Shown: piece after piece, positions 1 through 12,657 of the stretch
How positions within the stretch are numbered: the stretch's first letter is position 1
Layout: every line of letters starts with the position of its first letter
Origin: Spinellus fusiger
Lineage: Eukaryota; Mucoromycota; Mucoromycetes; Mucorales; Phycomycetaceae
Length of the DNA: 64,000 nucleotides
Direction of reading: 5' to 3'
NCBI GenBank assembly: GCA_025094145.1
Contig: JALLLS010000002.1
Span: 806,001-870,000 of the forward strand
The notes under the pieces: generated by a model
The model's database searches: none
What the model was told of the DNA's origin: nothing
Seen by the model: only the letters and a program-made list of their open reading frames with translations
Translations under genes and position numbers: made by a program

Positions 1-545
1 TGAAATAGACAACATAGAACACAGTAACCATTCGATTACAATATACTTTCTAAAGGTTCGTTGCTGAACTCATCAATAGTTACAGCAATCAAGTCTCCAA
101 TGGTTTCTCTTTTTTAGCACTCGCCAGAACACACCTGTAATACCACACCTGTTACCCTATAGCTATATCATATCCTTTACAAACATCCTGGAGCTAAATA
201 CAAGAAGCAGATTTTCTCTATCCATTCTAAACTTGACAGGCTTTTACTTTTGGCTATTTAAAAGCAATAATTAGATAAGCCTTGATTTTCAAAACTAAAA
301 CTACTTTACTTGGCTTTGCTTTGGCACATTCTTTAATTTTCCTCAGCCTCTGTTGATAATTGGTAGACCCAGTTAAATGATAATACTCTTTTGTTGTGTA
401 CTGTATAATGTTATGGTTTGTTTTTTTCATTTCTACAGCAACAGTAAACATGACTTTTCTCTTTGGGTTGAAATACACGCCGTACTTCTTCCAATATAAA
501 ATATCCTAACTCTATATCAGTGTTTTTTTTATCATAGTGGGATCC
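1..545 (-). pseudogene. Decayed Fanzor/TnpB-like nuclease fragment (runs off left edge)
   Basis: Read on the minus strand, about 478-254 encodes a 74-aa stretch whose start (VYFNPKRKVMFTVAV) matches the layout of the RuvC-I strand seen in the intact Fanzor of this window (VLIDPGRRDLLFC), followed by a tail containing TKEYYHLTGS and a basic helix as in other fungal Fanzor proteins. Lower down (about 105-30) another frame gives IAVTIDEF, like the strand that carries the alternative RuvC glutamate just before the zinc ribbon. The catalytic Asp of RuvC-I appears as Asn, and several stops and frameshifts separate the pieces, so this is a dead copy. The remainder would lie left of the window. The call rests on motif resemblance only and could be chance in the weaker segment. 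Confidence 0.45.
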
Positions 546-1661
546 CCATCTTCTCTTCTTCTATTGAAATTAAATTCTATTGTTTTTTTCAAGAGCCAAG
601 TCTTCAATGCCAATGAACAGGAACAATGAGCTTGATATATGTTTTATAAGAGACTTTATCTTGAAATCCAAAACTCTGTAAAACATTTTCAGATAGCCTG
701 TGTATCCTCTTGGAAAACTTCATGTTAAAAACACCAATAAGCAATACTCAATGATACTCACATATTGTCAGTGTAAAGAAGAATTTGACAAAATGGTGAA
801 GAACCTAGACAGGGAGTGCTATCTGACATTGTAAGAATAATAATTTATATGCTTCTCTTTATATCTTAACAATATGTTCAAGAGGCAAGGAAGGAAAGTT
901 CCAAGAGATTTAGTTTTTATATATTTATATTTACTACTTTTCTGATCAGACTACAAAGAGATAGATATGCCTCATCAATAGCTGCCCTTATGTCATAAAT
1001 CAAATGATTCTTTTCAAGCCATTATAGCCATCCTTGATAAAAGAGTTGATAGTAGCATTTTTCTTGATAATCTTTTTAATATCTAAATTCTCCATGGACT
1101 ATACGTGTGTGAGATTCGTTGGATGAGAAAATGAATTGTTTGTTAGAAGAGTTTAAGTTTACCATGAATGTAGAGTGTATTCTCCATAATAGTGTTTATA
1201 TAAGAATCTTTCAATTGAACGTATACATCAACCAAGCATTGAGTAGTTATATTATCAGTCGTGTTTAAATAGATGATGATGGGGTATTAATCATTGAATG
1301 TGTCTCAAGTCTGCAACAACTTATGCGGAAGGCTGTTACTATTTGTTACACATTTGCCTATCATCATGTCAAATTAGATACTAAATGTTTTGGGTATAGA
1401 TACCATCTGGACTTCTTTGGCTTAAAGAACATAATGATTTACAAAACAATTGAGCCCTAAAAACAGTTTAATGAACATGTTGACAGGTAGTTATAATTCT
1501 TGATTTTAAGGAGTCTTTTTAACAGCTTTGGACAGATTGATTTAAAGGCATCTTTCTGGTAAATGTTTGGTATCCTCAACTCAGATTTTTTGTAAACACT
1601 TTCTAATATATATAATAGATCGTTATTTTATAAGAGAGAATAAGATGAACTATGGCCTATC
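546..1661. other. AT-rich intergenic DNA, no gene seen
   Basis: There is no open frame with recognisable content on either strand. The segment is AT-rich, carries many stops and ends at the target duplication of the solo LTR. It may contain further decayed parts of the Fanzor-like fragment, but I could not support any. Confidence 0.5.
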
Positions 1662-2190
1662 TGTGATTATTCAGACAAGTAGAAAGTAACGAGACTGAAC
1701 AAAGATAATTTTTATTAAGTGAAGAGTGGTTCATTATTTATACTTTTTTGTGGGTGCTTATCCTTCAGTGGCATTCTACCTTTTGGTAGTTAATGATTAG
1801 TCCATGGCATAGCTTATTGATATATGCAACCGTATGGTTGGTGTAGATGATTTATCCTATGGTAGTTTACATAGGTGTAGCCTTATGGTTGGTTCATTGA
1901 ATAAGCACACCATTATAGAGCCATCTATTATGTCTTCACTTTTAATTGCCTTTGATAGGTCTTATTTAATCCACTAAGGATTTATAGATGAAGGCAGCTC
2001 ATTAAGTGTCCAATAATAATTTGAGCTTAGAAGGTTGATTTGTAGTTACGACCGATCAGTGAGATGATACAGAGATGTACTATGGTACTTGTGTGCACTC
2101 AAGCTTTCATAGAGTATTCTGAATGTCACAGCATACTACTCATGTTGACCAATTCATGAAGAATCTTTGGATTGAAGTCGGAACACGACA
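1662..2190. mobile_element. Solo LTR, family A, with 5-bp target duplication CTATC
   Basis: A 529-bp unit begins TGTGATTATTC and ends GAACACGACA (TG...CA ends, TGT/ACA inverted). It is flanked by a perfect 5-bp direct repeat CTATC at 1657-1661 and 2191-2195. The same sequence recurs inverted at 44252-44829 and direct at 45062-45978, so it is a dispersed repeat. It contains several copies of a short motif around CCTTATGG. No internal retrotransposon region is attached, so it is a solo LTR left by LTR-LTR recombination. Its insertion splits a short zinc-knuckle-like reading frame on the minus strand. Confidence 0.85.
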
Positions 2191-2344
2191 CTATCCCTTT
2201 GCAGTTGGAGCATATCACTTTAGGGTCTTTACTGGCCCTATGTCTTTTAGTCATCTTTTTGGATTGCTTCACACCTTTGATTTGCTTTCTCTTCTTACCA
2301 GGGGATGTGCCGACTTTACTGAGAGAGTTTAGAAACAATACCAC
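2191..2344 (-). pseudogene. Remnant ORF ending in a zinc-knuckle motif split by the solo LTR
   Basis: On the minus strand a basic peptide (GKKRKQIKGVKQ region) leads into KDPKVICSNCKGI and then runs into the LTR. If the LTR and one copy of the CTATC duplication are ignored, the frame continues GHSSSYS and then stops, which gives a C-x2-C-x4-H layout with Ser where the last Cys of a CCHC knuckle would be. It is probably the tail of an old transposable-element or nucleic-acid-binding protein. No start and no upstream exon were recognised. Confidence 0.4.
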
Positions 2345-5300
2345 TTTTTTCTGTACACATTATTTACCATCGCTTTATACATAATATTTGAGAGAAGAAC
2401 AATTTAATAATTTGAGAAAGCAGCACGTTATTAATCTTTTGTAATAGATCTATATTCTCAGTAGATTGATAAAAACTTAGAGATAGTTTATGCCTTAATA
2501 AGTTTTAGGATGTCCCAAGAATTCTTATTATTGTCTATGACTTCTTGGGTCCAAAAGTATTTGTTTAGTCAACATACGATTAACTCTGCTATTTTTTATT
2601 CAACTTCTTTGTCGTTCTTTTATACTTCTACTCTATTCTGATTATTACTACAGTTAGGATTTAATACAAGTGTTAATGATATAATGAGAGAATGTCGATG
2701 GTAGCATATTTATTATTAGTACCTAACGTATTTGGAAGGCTCTTTTGTTGTTGTTGCTGTTATGAAATACAGCCTTCCCACTCTCAATTGGTTACTTTAA
2801 CAAGAAAATCGGTCAAATTAACCAATTGAAAGTAGAAAGTCTATTGCTCCTCACTATACATAGTTTCCCAATTATCACCCTACCACCATCAGACTTCTTG
2901 ACACACTTTAATTTCTTTAGTGGAAACCTCCGAGTTTTCTTTTATATTAATTTGCCTTTATCTCTGTTGTCGATTAAATTGTATTTTAGTTTAGATGATT
3001 AAATGCTGAATCAGTATGACCCATACCTAGTGATACACCTTTCCCTTATGCCTCTCAATTAGTATGAATTATTATCCTATCTTTTTTTCTGGTCTTAAAA
3101 TAGACATGTAATTCACATTATAGAACGATATCAAGTCAACTGATGTTATCTACAGATATATTATGTAACATGGGGTTACAATTAAAGGCATATACAATCT
3201 TATATTTCGAAGAGACTTGTTAGGTTGTTTATTACTGTTTGATAAGGCGGATAATGTCTTAAAATAGACGGAAAATAAGAAAGATGGTACTAATCTATAT
3301 GAACAGATTTATTATCAAAGAAGTTAAAAAAGAGCTCACGATTCTTTTTTAAGGGACCACATTATGGTAATTAAATATCGTCTATACATTTCTCTATCTG
3401 CTGTTAATTTTTCTTCTTCAATGGAAAATTCTTTGGATAAGCTTTTTAATAATACTATAAATCACTTATCAATTCCCGAATGCTCGATATGTTGGTTCAT
3501 GGCCATTAATTGATATTTTGCCTATCATGGCTGCTGATGGTTATGTTGTGCTCGCATAGTGTAGAAGTTCTGAAAACAAACAAATAAAAGACTCATACTC
3601 CGTGATATAAATAAATCATCGATCTAATTGATCTATTACTAAATAAATTTATGCAGATGTAGAGTATAACTTAAGGTTGGTACTATTTTCAATTTTTACT
3701 TTATCACAAAGTTTACAACTTGAAACTTTTGTGAAACATACCAGTTTTCTGTAGATACAAGGTTTTATCCTAAAATTAGACGATTGGTAATTTAGTGAGA
3801 CGATTCAAATACAAAATTAGACAATGTGAAAAAAAAAGCATAGAAATCAAATATCATTTGTTGACTTATTTGTCTGAGACATCCATAAATGACTTTTGAC
3901 TGCATCAATAAAAACACACATACCGTTGTCTTCTAGATCGTGTACAAATAGACTTGCCTTGTAGACATCTTTAAGCCACTATCTCACTAGAGGAAGAATT
4001 AGTAACCCCTTTTTAAGGTAGCTCCACGTCTTTTTAATACAAAATGCTCCCAGGACAACCTTTGCCTTGCTAAATTGATTCAGCAATGGACATCATGCTC
4101 TTGGACGCATTGACACTTGTTCCACAAAATACTATAGTTTCTATAGATGGATATCGAGTGAATTGGTCTTTTTGTCTTCTCCCTTTTTAGTTCTCCATAA
4201 CCATAATGAGGCCTCTGCTACAAACCTTTATCATTCTAGTGTTAATGTGGTGTTTTATTTGATTTTTGTTGTTGCTTGATGCTTCATCTAAAAAGCTCAC
4301 AGGTAAAGTACATGATTGTGTATAATTTTATAATAAATCAGAAATAAGCTATATCTTATCTTGATGATCTGTTGTTAACAATGATTTTAATGGAAGAAAG
4401 ACAGTGTATGCATATGGGTGGCTTATTCTACTATCATTTTACTATGCTCTATGCTCTTTCTTCTTCTTCCAAAGAGTGTCTTTTCTCTATCTACACTTGT
4501 TCTTTATGTTAATTATTATTTACTTGTAAAGGCAGTGTATGATATGCACATAGATTCTTATAACTAAACCCAACATAAGGAAAGACTCTACACAACCACA
4601 ATTCAGATACTTTTTAACAAGAACCTTTTCCATGAGATTTATTATGTTTGTCCAAGAAAAATCTTATTATACTTCAATAAAAAAAAGGTCATTCTCTTTT
4701 TTTTTTACTAAAAAGAAAGTATTAGAATGTTCATGAATGATAGTTGATTTGCTTGCTTTTTTCTCTTGAACTCTAATTTTCAGTTTATTGTCTCAAACTA
4801 GATTTCTAATAATCTAATCTTAAGATAGATATCTGTAATATATTAAAAGAAAACACAAAAACATACTATCATTGTCAGTTGTTTTTATAAATTTATAAAA
4901 AGAACAATCAGTATTGTCATCAGCATGTCTCAACAATGGAAGATATAGTTTATCTTTAGGCTATTTTAGGTATAAATAATGGAATATGGGTGTAGCATGA
5001 GTCCATAACTATCTTATGCCTTATTAGAAAGTCTTTGCATGTGAAATTCACAACTAAATGTGGGGTTGCTGTATTGTTAAATACTACTAACTACTATATA
5101 TATTTAACTTTTCTCTCGACACCAATATTATAACATACATTAAAAAGTGATTATTTCAGTACAATGTATTGCGTTAAATCATAGTTATAGATTGATCTAT
5201 GAAGATATATAATCAAAGATTGAAAAGTAAATAAATATAAATATAAATATATGATTGCTATAAAGGTTGAAAGCTCAAAGAAATACATGTGCCAGAGATC

Positions 5301-6700
5301 ATAGTTACTGAATTTAAGTAATGAATTCTAGAATGACGTGAAAAACGTTTTGACACCACATCCCAGTAACCATTTTCTTTCCATACTTTAATCTTATATA
5401 TTTGTAAGTTTGTAGGTTGATTGTATACAAGTATCAGAACTTTAACAGAAAAATAAACACATACTTATATATATTTATATATAATACTCTCTATTATCAA
5501 TAAAATAATGAAATAAAACCATCATGATAAAGTGTAACAAGTAAATGTTAACTAGGATTTTAGATATTAAGATAGCTTTCTAAAACCATTTTATCAGGTA
5601 GCGTCACTTGTTATAAAAAGAACCTTTGGTCTTCCAGCACCTCAGTTTTACCCCTAAATTTTAATGTGATACCATGGCTGAGAATATCTTGAATGTAACA
5701 GTGACATTATGTTGTTTTATAGAATTTTGATTGCATTATTTCATAAGAATACATATTCATTAAGAAACTAAATTAAATATAAAAGGAAAATTAACTGGGA
5801 TTTCATCTGGTAAATCCGTTTATGGTAAATCCATTGTACACCATCTTAGTTAAATAGAGTTGTCCTTATTTTCTTTAGACACAAAGATATACTATTTTTG
5901 AGCAAAGTTTATCACTATAACAATAAAATATTTTAAGGAAATCGACATGTACATTAAAGATCAATATTCTACTGTAGAACATAAATCAAACACACATGTA
6001 TAAGTATAAGCAGATGGTATAAGCTAACATAAAAAATTATTTAACTATTGAATAAAAATAATAAGTTTTATTCTGTATCTTAGTACTTCAAATCTATCAC
6101 AATTGAATACTGTAATCTTTTGTCACTGATGTAGTAAAGATTTAATAGATACAAAAAATAACAGCGTGAAAACTAATATTGATTAAAAAGAAAGAAACTT
6201 CCAGGTTCCAACTTTAATCTTGTATTCTACTTAAATATAGTAATACTTTAAATATACCACTATAGTAGAGAGCATTTTTAAAATTAAACATTGGTGATGT
6301 GTGAGAAATATGTTTTATCTAGATAAATAATGCATTGATGATTTATGATTGAATATATTATAATAAATATTTGTAAATAAGCAAAAAACATACTTAGCTA
6401 GATATTTATACTGAACAAGACAAATGACTATCTTATGCATAAAATAAAACAAAAGATATTAACATGAGTGTGAACTTGAGGATTGCTTCAAAAGATAGCT
6501 TGTATTCAGTTACATGAACAGTGAGATGACAGTAAAAATTATATATTTAAAATTTTGCTGACTATCTTACATGTTTCCAGTATTAATCAGGATACTATCA
6601 AAGAACACCAAAATACCATAAGTCGATTATGTGTATTTCTAAATTAGTTCATCTATGAAAAATATATAGAAACATGAGTGTCCTTGGCTTTTTGAAAACG
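2345..6700. other. 4.3-kb AT-rich region with no gene recognised
   Basis: Both strands show only short frames without recognisable domains, and no tRNA fold or inverted-repeat element was spotted. The stretch is very AT-rich with many homopolymer runs, as expected of decayed intergenic or old transposon DNA upstream of the lipase gene. Confidence 0.5.
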
Positions 6701-6708
6701 TATAAATA
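6701..6708 (+). promoter_or_regulatory. TATA box of the lipase gene
   Basis: TATAAATA lies 81 bases upstream of the lipase start codon, followed by a pyrimidine-rich leader (TCTTCTTCC). Spacing and context fit a core promoter. Confidence 0.6.
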
Positions 6709-6781
6709 GAGGTAAATTATTGTTTAAGTTGATAAGTATCCAACTCTTCTTCCTTCCTCCCTTTGGAAAAGTATATCTGGA

Positions 6782-8310
6782 ATGAAATTTACTGCCTTGA
6801 CTTCTGTTGCCATTGGTCTTTTTATTGCCTGTGCTTCAACAGCTAATGCTGCTCCAAGCCTACCTAGAAGAGAAGCCCAACTCCCAGAAATTATTCAAGG
6901 GCGCACTAGTCCTGCCAAGAATGTTCCTTCTGTCAGAACGGATGCAGAAACCCGTGCTTTGGCCATAAACCCTCCCCTTCCCCTAAATGTTGAACAGAAA
7001 GGTGGATTTGGATTAAATGCTTCAGAGTTCGATTTGCCTGCGACTTCCTCCTTTGTCTTACTGCCTCTTGCCTCATCATCAAAGGTTACATCTTTGAAAA
7101 CATATATGTCGCTTGCTGCTAGTTCCTACTGTCCTCTTGTGTGCCCTGGTGGTATCTGGAGTTGCCGTAACTGTCTCAATGGCTTTACTCTTATAAGATC
7201 TTTCAAAACCTCTGCTTTTGATGTCAATGGCTATGTCACTAGAAACGATGAATCCAAGGAGATTCAGCTTGTCTTCAGAGGTATAAAATTAATAATTAGA
7301 TGATGAAAACCTTACTTATTATTTATCAGGATCTCTTACTATTCCAAACTGGGTTGCTGTGAGTTTACTATTTTAGTTGCTAATTGTCATCATTCTTTAA
7401 TACTTAAATTTATGCACACTAGAACTTATCCTTCTTTAAGAAGAGATACCCTCCAGTTGCCAATGCAAATGTTCACAGTGGTAAGTACTGTAGCTATTTG
7501 CTTAAGAGAATATTAATTTATTAATATATACTACAGGTTTCTATGATGCCTACATGACTAGTCAGTCTACTGTGGTTTCGGTTATTCTTGACCAATTGAA
7601 TAAATATCCCTCTTACAGAGTGTTGGTTTCAGGGTAAGCACTACATATTCATTTGAAAGAAATACACACGATAACATTTATTTTGATTTAGTCATTCTCT
7701 TGGTGGTGCTCTTGCTACATTTGCCACTCTTGATCTTTATCAGCGTGACATGAGACTTTCTAACAGAAATCTTTTTGCTCAGACTTATGGTAAAGTCTTT
7801 TATGATCAATGCCTTATATTCATGCACTAGAATTCTAATATTTTATTTGATAGGTGCTCCTCGTGTTGGTGATGCCAACTTTGCCTACTACTTTACCTCC
7901 ACTGGAATTTCTCTTGAGCGCACTGTAAACAACCGCGATAGTAAGTGTATTGTCTACAATACGATTTCTTTTTTCACTATTCACCACCCCGTGTTTTCAA
8001 TTAGTCGTCCCCCATCTTCCTCCTCAGTCATTTGGTTTTCTTCATGCTGGTATTGAATACTGGATCACCAAAGACCAGAACGTCGTCAGTAAGTGTCACA
8101 ACTACACAAATCAATAAACTGAAATACTTAACTACCGTGTCGTATCCGCTAGAAGTCTGTGATACTTCCCTTGATTCAGGTGATTGCAGTAACTCGATTG
8201 TTCCTTTCACAAATATTCACAATCACGTTGCGTAAGTACATATGTTTAATATTAAAGTGATTACTCACATGAAAATAAATAGATACTTTGGTATTATTCC
8301 TATCTGTTAG
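6782..8310 (+). CDS. Secreted triacylglycerol lipase, class 3 (Rhizomucor miehei lipase type), 9 exons
   Basis: This enzyme hydrolyses ester bonds of triacylglycerols outside the cell. Splicing 6782-7280, 7330-7358, 7423-7480, 7537-7633, 7692-7789, 7854-7940, 8005-8088, 8153-8231 and 8283-8310 gives 352 aa with every junction in frame; Rhizomucor miehei prepro-lipase is of similar length. A signal peptide (MKFTALTSVAIGLFIACAS) is followed by a propeptide. The core shows the FRGS oxyanion segment, the lid-like TIPNWVANLSF, the nucleophile elbow GHSLGG (Ser230), NNRDIVPHLP (Asp289) and NHVAYFG (His342). The Ser-Asp spacing of 59 equals that of the miehei enzyme. Cysteines in YCPLVCPGG, SCRNC, VCDTS and SGDCSNS suit the known disulfides. 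A TATA box lies upstream and AATAAA at about 8371. I see no broken frame, so it is probably functional. Confidence 0.93.
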
Positions 8311-8985
8311 GGCTTTAAGCCTAAACAAGCCTTTTTATTATGTGCTTTTAAATTAATATATGAAAACATTAATAAAAATATTAGTGTATTTTTACCTATT
8401 TTTCTTCTTCTGATGGAGCTTCAAGATCCAAAGAAATTCTGAAAGAATTGTCAAGTGGGATGCAGCAACTAAGCTATGACTATTCATTCTCTGGCATCAA
8501 AAATTAGATAATTTTTCAACTTGAATACTTCAATTTTGTATCATTATATTTATTCTTTTTTGGAATGTGTGAGGTATAGACTAAAGCATTTCAATAGGTA
8601 AAGGGTAGTATGTTTCGTATAAAATAAGAGCTTTCATTATCAAACTATATAACAATTCATATGATTTTTTTTCTTCTTTTTTGTTATTCATTAAGGCCTA
8701 CCATATAATTCATATACTAACAATATAGTTGTTGTTGTTGTTGTAAATTTAGTGGACATTCTTTTGTATTCCAGCATGATAATAACATCCAATATTTATT
8801 GACATATATTTATACACTATTTTCATAAAGTACTCGCACAACCTCGGAAAAAAATTGTATTTTTTATTTTTCATTTTTTTACACGTGAAAGATATTATTT
8901 CTTCAACAATGAGATTACAGATTTACTATAGAGATGGACAGGAAAATGCTATTGATGAATCGAGAAATAATAAACTCATATTGAT
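8311..8985. other. Lipase 3' region and AT-rich spacer
   Basis: It contains AATAAA near 8371 as a likely poly(A) signal for the lipase and a short GTT/GTTG repeat near 8729. No other gene was recognised. Confidence 0.5.
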
Positions 8986-9480
8986 GGATACAGATAAAGA
9001 ATAGTTTTCTCTTCAAAATAGGGTAGACTAGAGTACTTCGTTGAACTTGGAAAACCACCTGAGGAGCCTCAGTCAAAGCCCAAGGCCACCAAAAAGGCTA
9101 CAACTTTATAACAGAAAAGTGTGCATTATCATTTAAGAAAGCACACTTTCATTAAAAGAATGGATAGACGTGTTGTAAGTTATGGCTATGGCTATTTATT
9201 TCTTCCGTGGTAATCTCTTGAGCTTAATCTCATCGAGCAACTCTGGTCTATTGTGAAGAGTAGGCTTAAAAGGAGAAAGCTATTAGAGAGTGAGACGTTA
9301 GATATGAGGATCACTGAAAAAAGTATATATAAATCTTTTTGGTGATATAAGCACCTTTCTTTAATGGAAAACAAGGCTATAGAGAGTTTATTAAATTAAA
9401 TTATCCATACCATTGGTTTTATCATTGATTCTATTTGGAGTGTCACTAACCTATGGTTAAGACGAGAGGCAGTGAAGCTT
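8986..9480 (+). pseudogene. Tc1/mariner transposase C-terminal remnant
   Basis: Frames around 9040-9400 read, with stops and shifts, like the second half of a fungal Tc1/mariner transposase: GYLFLP, then SLELNLIEQLWSIVK (catalytic Glu region), RLKRRKLLESETL and a basic tail. The N-terminal half and terminal repeats were not found. Several stops make it non-functional. It belongs to a different subfamily from the element that starts at 10363. Confidence 0.65.
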
Positions 9481-9899
9481 TTTTTTGTATTCTTTATTGA
9501 ATAGGCCGACACATTATGACGTGCGGCACTCGAGGTAGTGAAGCTTGGTATAATATATTTCAAAGAAATTTGTGTACACCTCGGGGATTTAGATGCCATC
9601 ACTATACATATCTCAAATCATTTATCACTGAAGTGGCTTCATACCTGAGTGTCACTACCAAGAATTTTAACAATTATAGAATAATCCATGGAGCTCATTT
9701 TTTGTCCAAGCTAAAATATATTTCTGTATAGAAAAAAGTAATCTAATTTTTATTAAATATGTTGGTATTAAAAAAAAATACCTTGAACGGTATATATTCT
9801 ACATTAAATTCAATGGTATGCAATACTATTTAAAAGTAAGATGTCAAATGTCATACAGTGATCAAAAGAAACATTAGCAGGTCTTGGACTCTGACTCTA

Positions 9900-10290
9900 T
9901 TTCTTGTATGATATTCTACTCGCCTTTCATAAAAAGATAAACTTAAGAAAATTGGGGCAAAGTTTTTTTTGGTCGGAAAATCTAAAACTTGCTAGTACTA
10001 AATTTTTACTCAATGCACTATTAAGTTGCTTAAGAAATGTATTAAAGGTAGGTATACTCATGATAGAGCTTCAGATTTTTTAGGCTCTTCAATGAATTCA
10101 ATTAGGCATTTTTGGGATACTCTTGACTGTAATATTTAAAATAAAATGATACATTGAGATACTCGTCTGAGTCTGGAGGATGCGCTGATGTTGGAATAAG
10201 AGAAAATACCCATTGAAGCTACCAGCTATCCCACTTCCAGCATGTAGTGGGGGTATAAATTCTTCACCAATGCTAAGGATAACACTAATA
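9900..10290 (+). pseudogene. Second degenerate Tc1/mariner transposase tail
   Basis: Near 10090-10230 the plus strand reads MNSIRHFWDTLD, SLEDALMLE and KIPIEATS, matching the order LNPIEHLWD...LL.EW..IP of Tc1 transposase C-termini but with stops inside. Only the end of the gene is left. It lies directly upstream of a separate element with intact terminal repeats. Confidence 0.5.
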
Positions 10291-10362
10291 ACCGAGGAGG
10301 ATTTAACATCAGTTCATAAAATTATATTGTCTTTGTATTTTATGTATAAATTATGAGAAATA

Positions 10363-11749
10363 AAGTGACCAAACAAATGTAATCGACGGTTTCAAATGCA
10401 GATTTCCTTTTCCTTTTCCTTTTTTTTTTATTTTAGATTCATACTTTATCTTAATGGTGTTATAACTTCATTAATTCATTAGATAAAGACGTGAGGTTTT
10501 CAATAAATAAAGATAGTAGTATTGGTAATACATAAAAGAAGTTTTATTTGTAGGATACTTAATAGCCACTGTGGACACCCTTGGCATCAATGACTGTCTG
10601 GCATCTCCGCCCCATGCTGGCAATGAGGGTGTCTGCCATTTCCTTTGATATTCTACCCCATTCTAGTATCAGGGCCGCCTCCAACTTCTTCTTGGTGTAA
10701 TATACTATCCTGTTCTTCCTGATAACCTTCTTGAGGTGGCCCCACAAATGCTCAATTGGATTGAGATCGGGACTTTGTGAGGGCCAGTATGGAAGAGTTT
10801 CCACACTCTTTGCTGCCTTCCATTCACGAGTTTCCTTGCTCGTATGAGGTCTAACATTGCCCTCCTGTAGGTGGTAACTGACTCCGGGGTTTAGGAGAGA
10901 GATACGCTTGAGCTCAGAGCAGTAGGCTTCTCCAAGACATTGATGTACTTGGCGGAGTGTATCCTACCCTCCACTACGACCCATCTCCCAACACCCTCCT
11001 CACTGAAACAGCCCCATACCATCACTCCACCACTTCTAAACTTCCTCATTTCTAGGACATTCTTAGGCTCAAAGGCCGTACCAGGCTGCCTGATGACTTT
11101 TGCGCCCCTGTCATAGCTCATCAGTTCCACTCTAGACTCATCGGACCAGACGACCCCTTGCTACTGCTCATGGGTCCAACCAACGTGCTCATGGGCCCAC
11201 TGGAGCCTTGCCTCTATATGTTTCTTGGTGAGAAGAGGATTCACCACTAGACTGAAAGATTAAAAGCCCATCTCATCAAGGTACCTCTTCAGAGTCTTGT
11301 CTGATACCTTGATGGCCATGCTTAACCTAATGGCCTTCTTGGTCTGATAAGAATCACTGACTACTATTCTTCTCTTCTCAACCACCGGAGGGCCCTGTCG
11401 TTCAACTTTCTTTGTTGGCCACTCTTGGGAGAAGGTACTACCAAGCCCGTCTTCTTGAAGTGTCTCACAATATCTCCTACAGTGGTGGGAGGAACATTAA
11501 ACATGAGAGATGTCTCGGCCAGAGTGTTGTTCATGTTCAGCACCTCATGGAGAATGGGCTGAACAGGTCTCGAGGCTTGTCTATTTCCCATAAATCTTGG
11601 GGGTCTTGGTGAAGATTTTCACGGTGTTGGATGAGTCAGACATTAGAGAAAAAGAACTGTTATTAAAGAAAGAAAGAATAGTGTTTATTATTTTTGGTAT
11701 AAAAATAGCCCGGAATTTGAAACCATCGATTACATTTGCGGGGACACTT
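10363..11749 (-). mobile_element. Tc1/mariner element (DD35E type) with both TIRs and TA duplication; dead transposase
   Basis: A 1387-bp element starts AAGTGACC and ends with the inverted GGACACTT. The inner terminal repeats share CAAATGTAATCGA and GGTTTCAAAT, and TA flanks both ends (10361-10362, 11750-11751). The transposase lies on the minus strand: HTH part near 11591-11364, WSDESRVELMS with the first Asp near 11140, VMVWGCFSE, and SPDLNPIEHLWGHLKK with the Glu near 10740. The second catalytic position reads QEGN, where QED is normal, so Asp is replaced by Gly. Thirty-five residues separate that position from the Glu. Frameshifts near the N-terminus and in the middle also break the frame, so it cannot make an active enzyme. 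Confidence 0.85.
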
Positions 11750-11751
11750 TA

Positions 11752-12657
11752 ATTGTACAATATAAGTTGGTCGGAATATAAAACTAGTACCTATATTTCT
11801 TGACATTACTTAGTATGTTTTATTTCATATTGCAACAGCCTTATGGTTTTGCTAACAATAGAAGTAGTGATTTTAGTGAATAAGGACAGCAGTTAAATAT
11901 ATTCGAAACTTGTTTTTTATTTGAAAATATTATAACTTGGCCAATTGATTTACAGTTTACAATATACTTCTGGAATATACACCGATAAACCATGAGGCTT
12001 ACTTATATTCCAGCTTACTTATGGATGTTTCAATAAATGAACGTATATCTACGATTGTTATTATTTTTATAGAAATTTAATTATTCATTATTCATTTTTA
12101 CCTTATAATAGCTTTATTATAGTTCCTTTGGATGAATCATAAGTTTAAAGTATCCGGAATGAGTTTATTATTGTCGATAAATGGCTAGAAAATAACGTCC
12201 ATTGTTAAGATTTATTAAATGCTAGGTGTTCAGCATGGATTCAAATTACAGACTGACTATATTTCTATCCCATACTCTGTTATGACAATACACTTATGAA
12301 TTATTTAGATATAGACCTAATACATTCAATCAATAGAGAAAACAGTATGAATGAAAAGCAATAACAATTCATGCAGATCTATTAATTAGGAAAATGACTG
12401 TAATTAGAAATCATACTATCATTTGCTTCAGTCACTTAAGATTCCAAGGTTGGTCATTCAAAGTGTTGAATGATTTCTTAATTTTTTTTGTCTATTGTCT
12501 TATGAACACTTTTTATATTGATTGAAGGTTAAGAGTTTATATCTCACATTGCCATGAACTTATAGAGGCATGAAAATTGAGTATTCAAGTCGATAAAGTC
12601 GCCCTGAAATTTAAATATATGCAGTTTTTTGTCTGATTATCAGAGTAGTATTTGTCA
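11752..12657. other. AT-rich spacer, no gene seen
   Basis: No recognisable coding frame or RNA gene. It lies between the Tc1/mariner element and the 3' end of the checkpoint gene on the minus strand. Confidence 0.5.

Noticed and set aside
254..478. Independent small protein gene on the minus strand
   Set aside because: The frame lacks a good start and fits better as one piece of a decayed Fanzor-like gene with matching pieces nearby.
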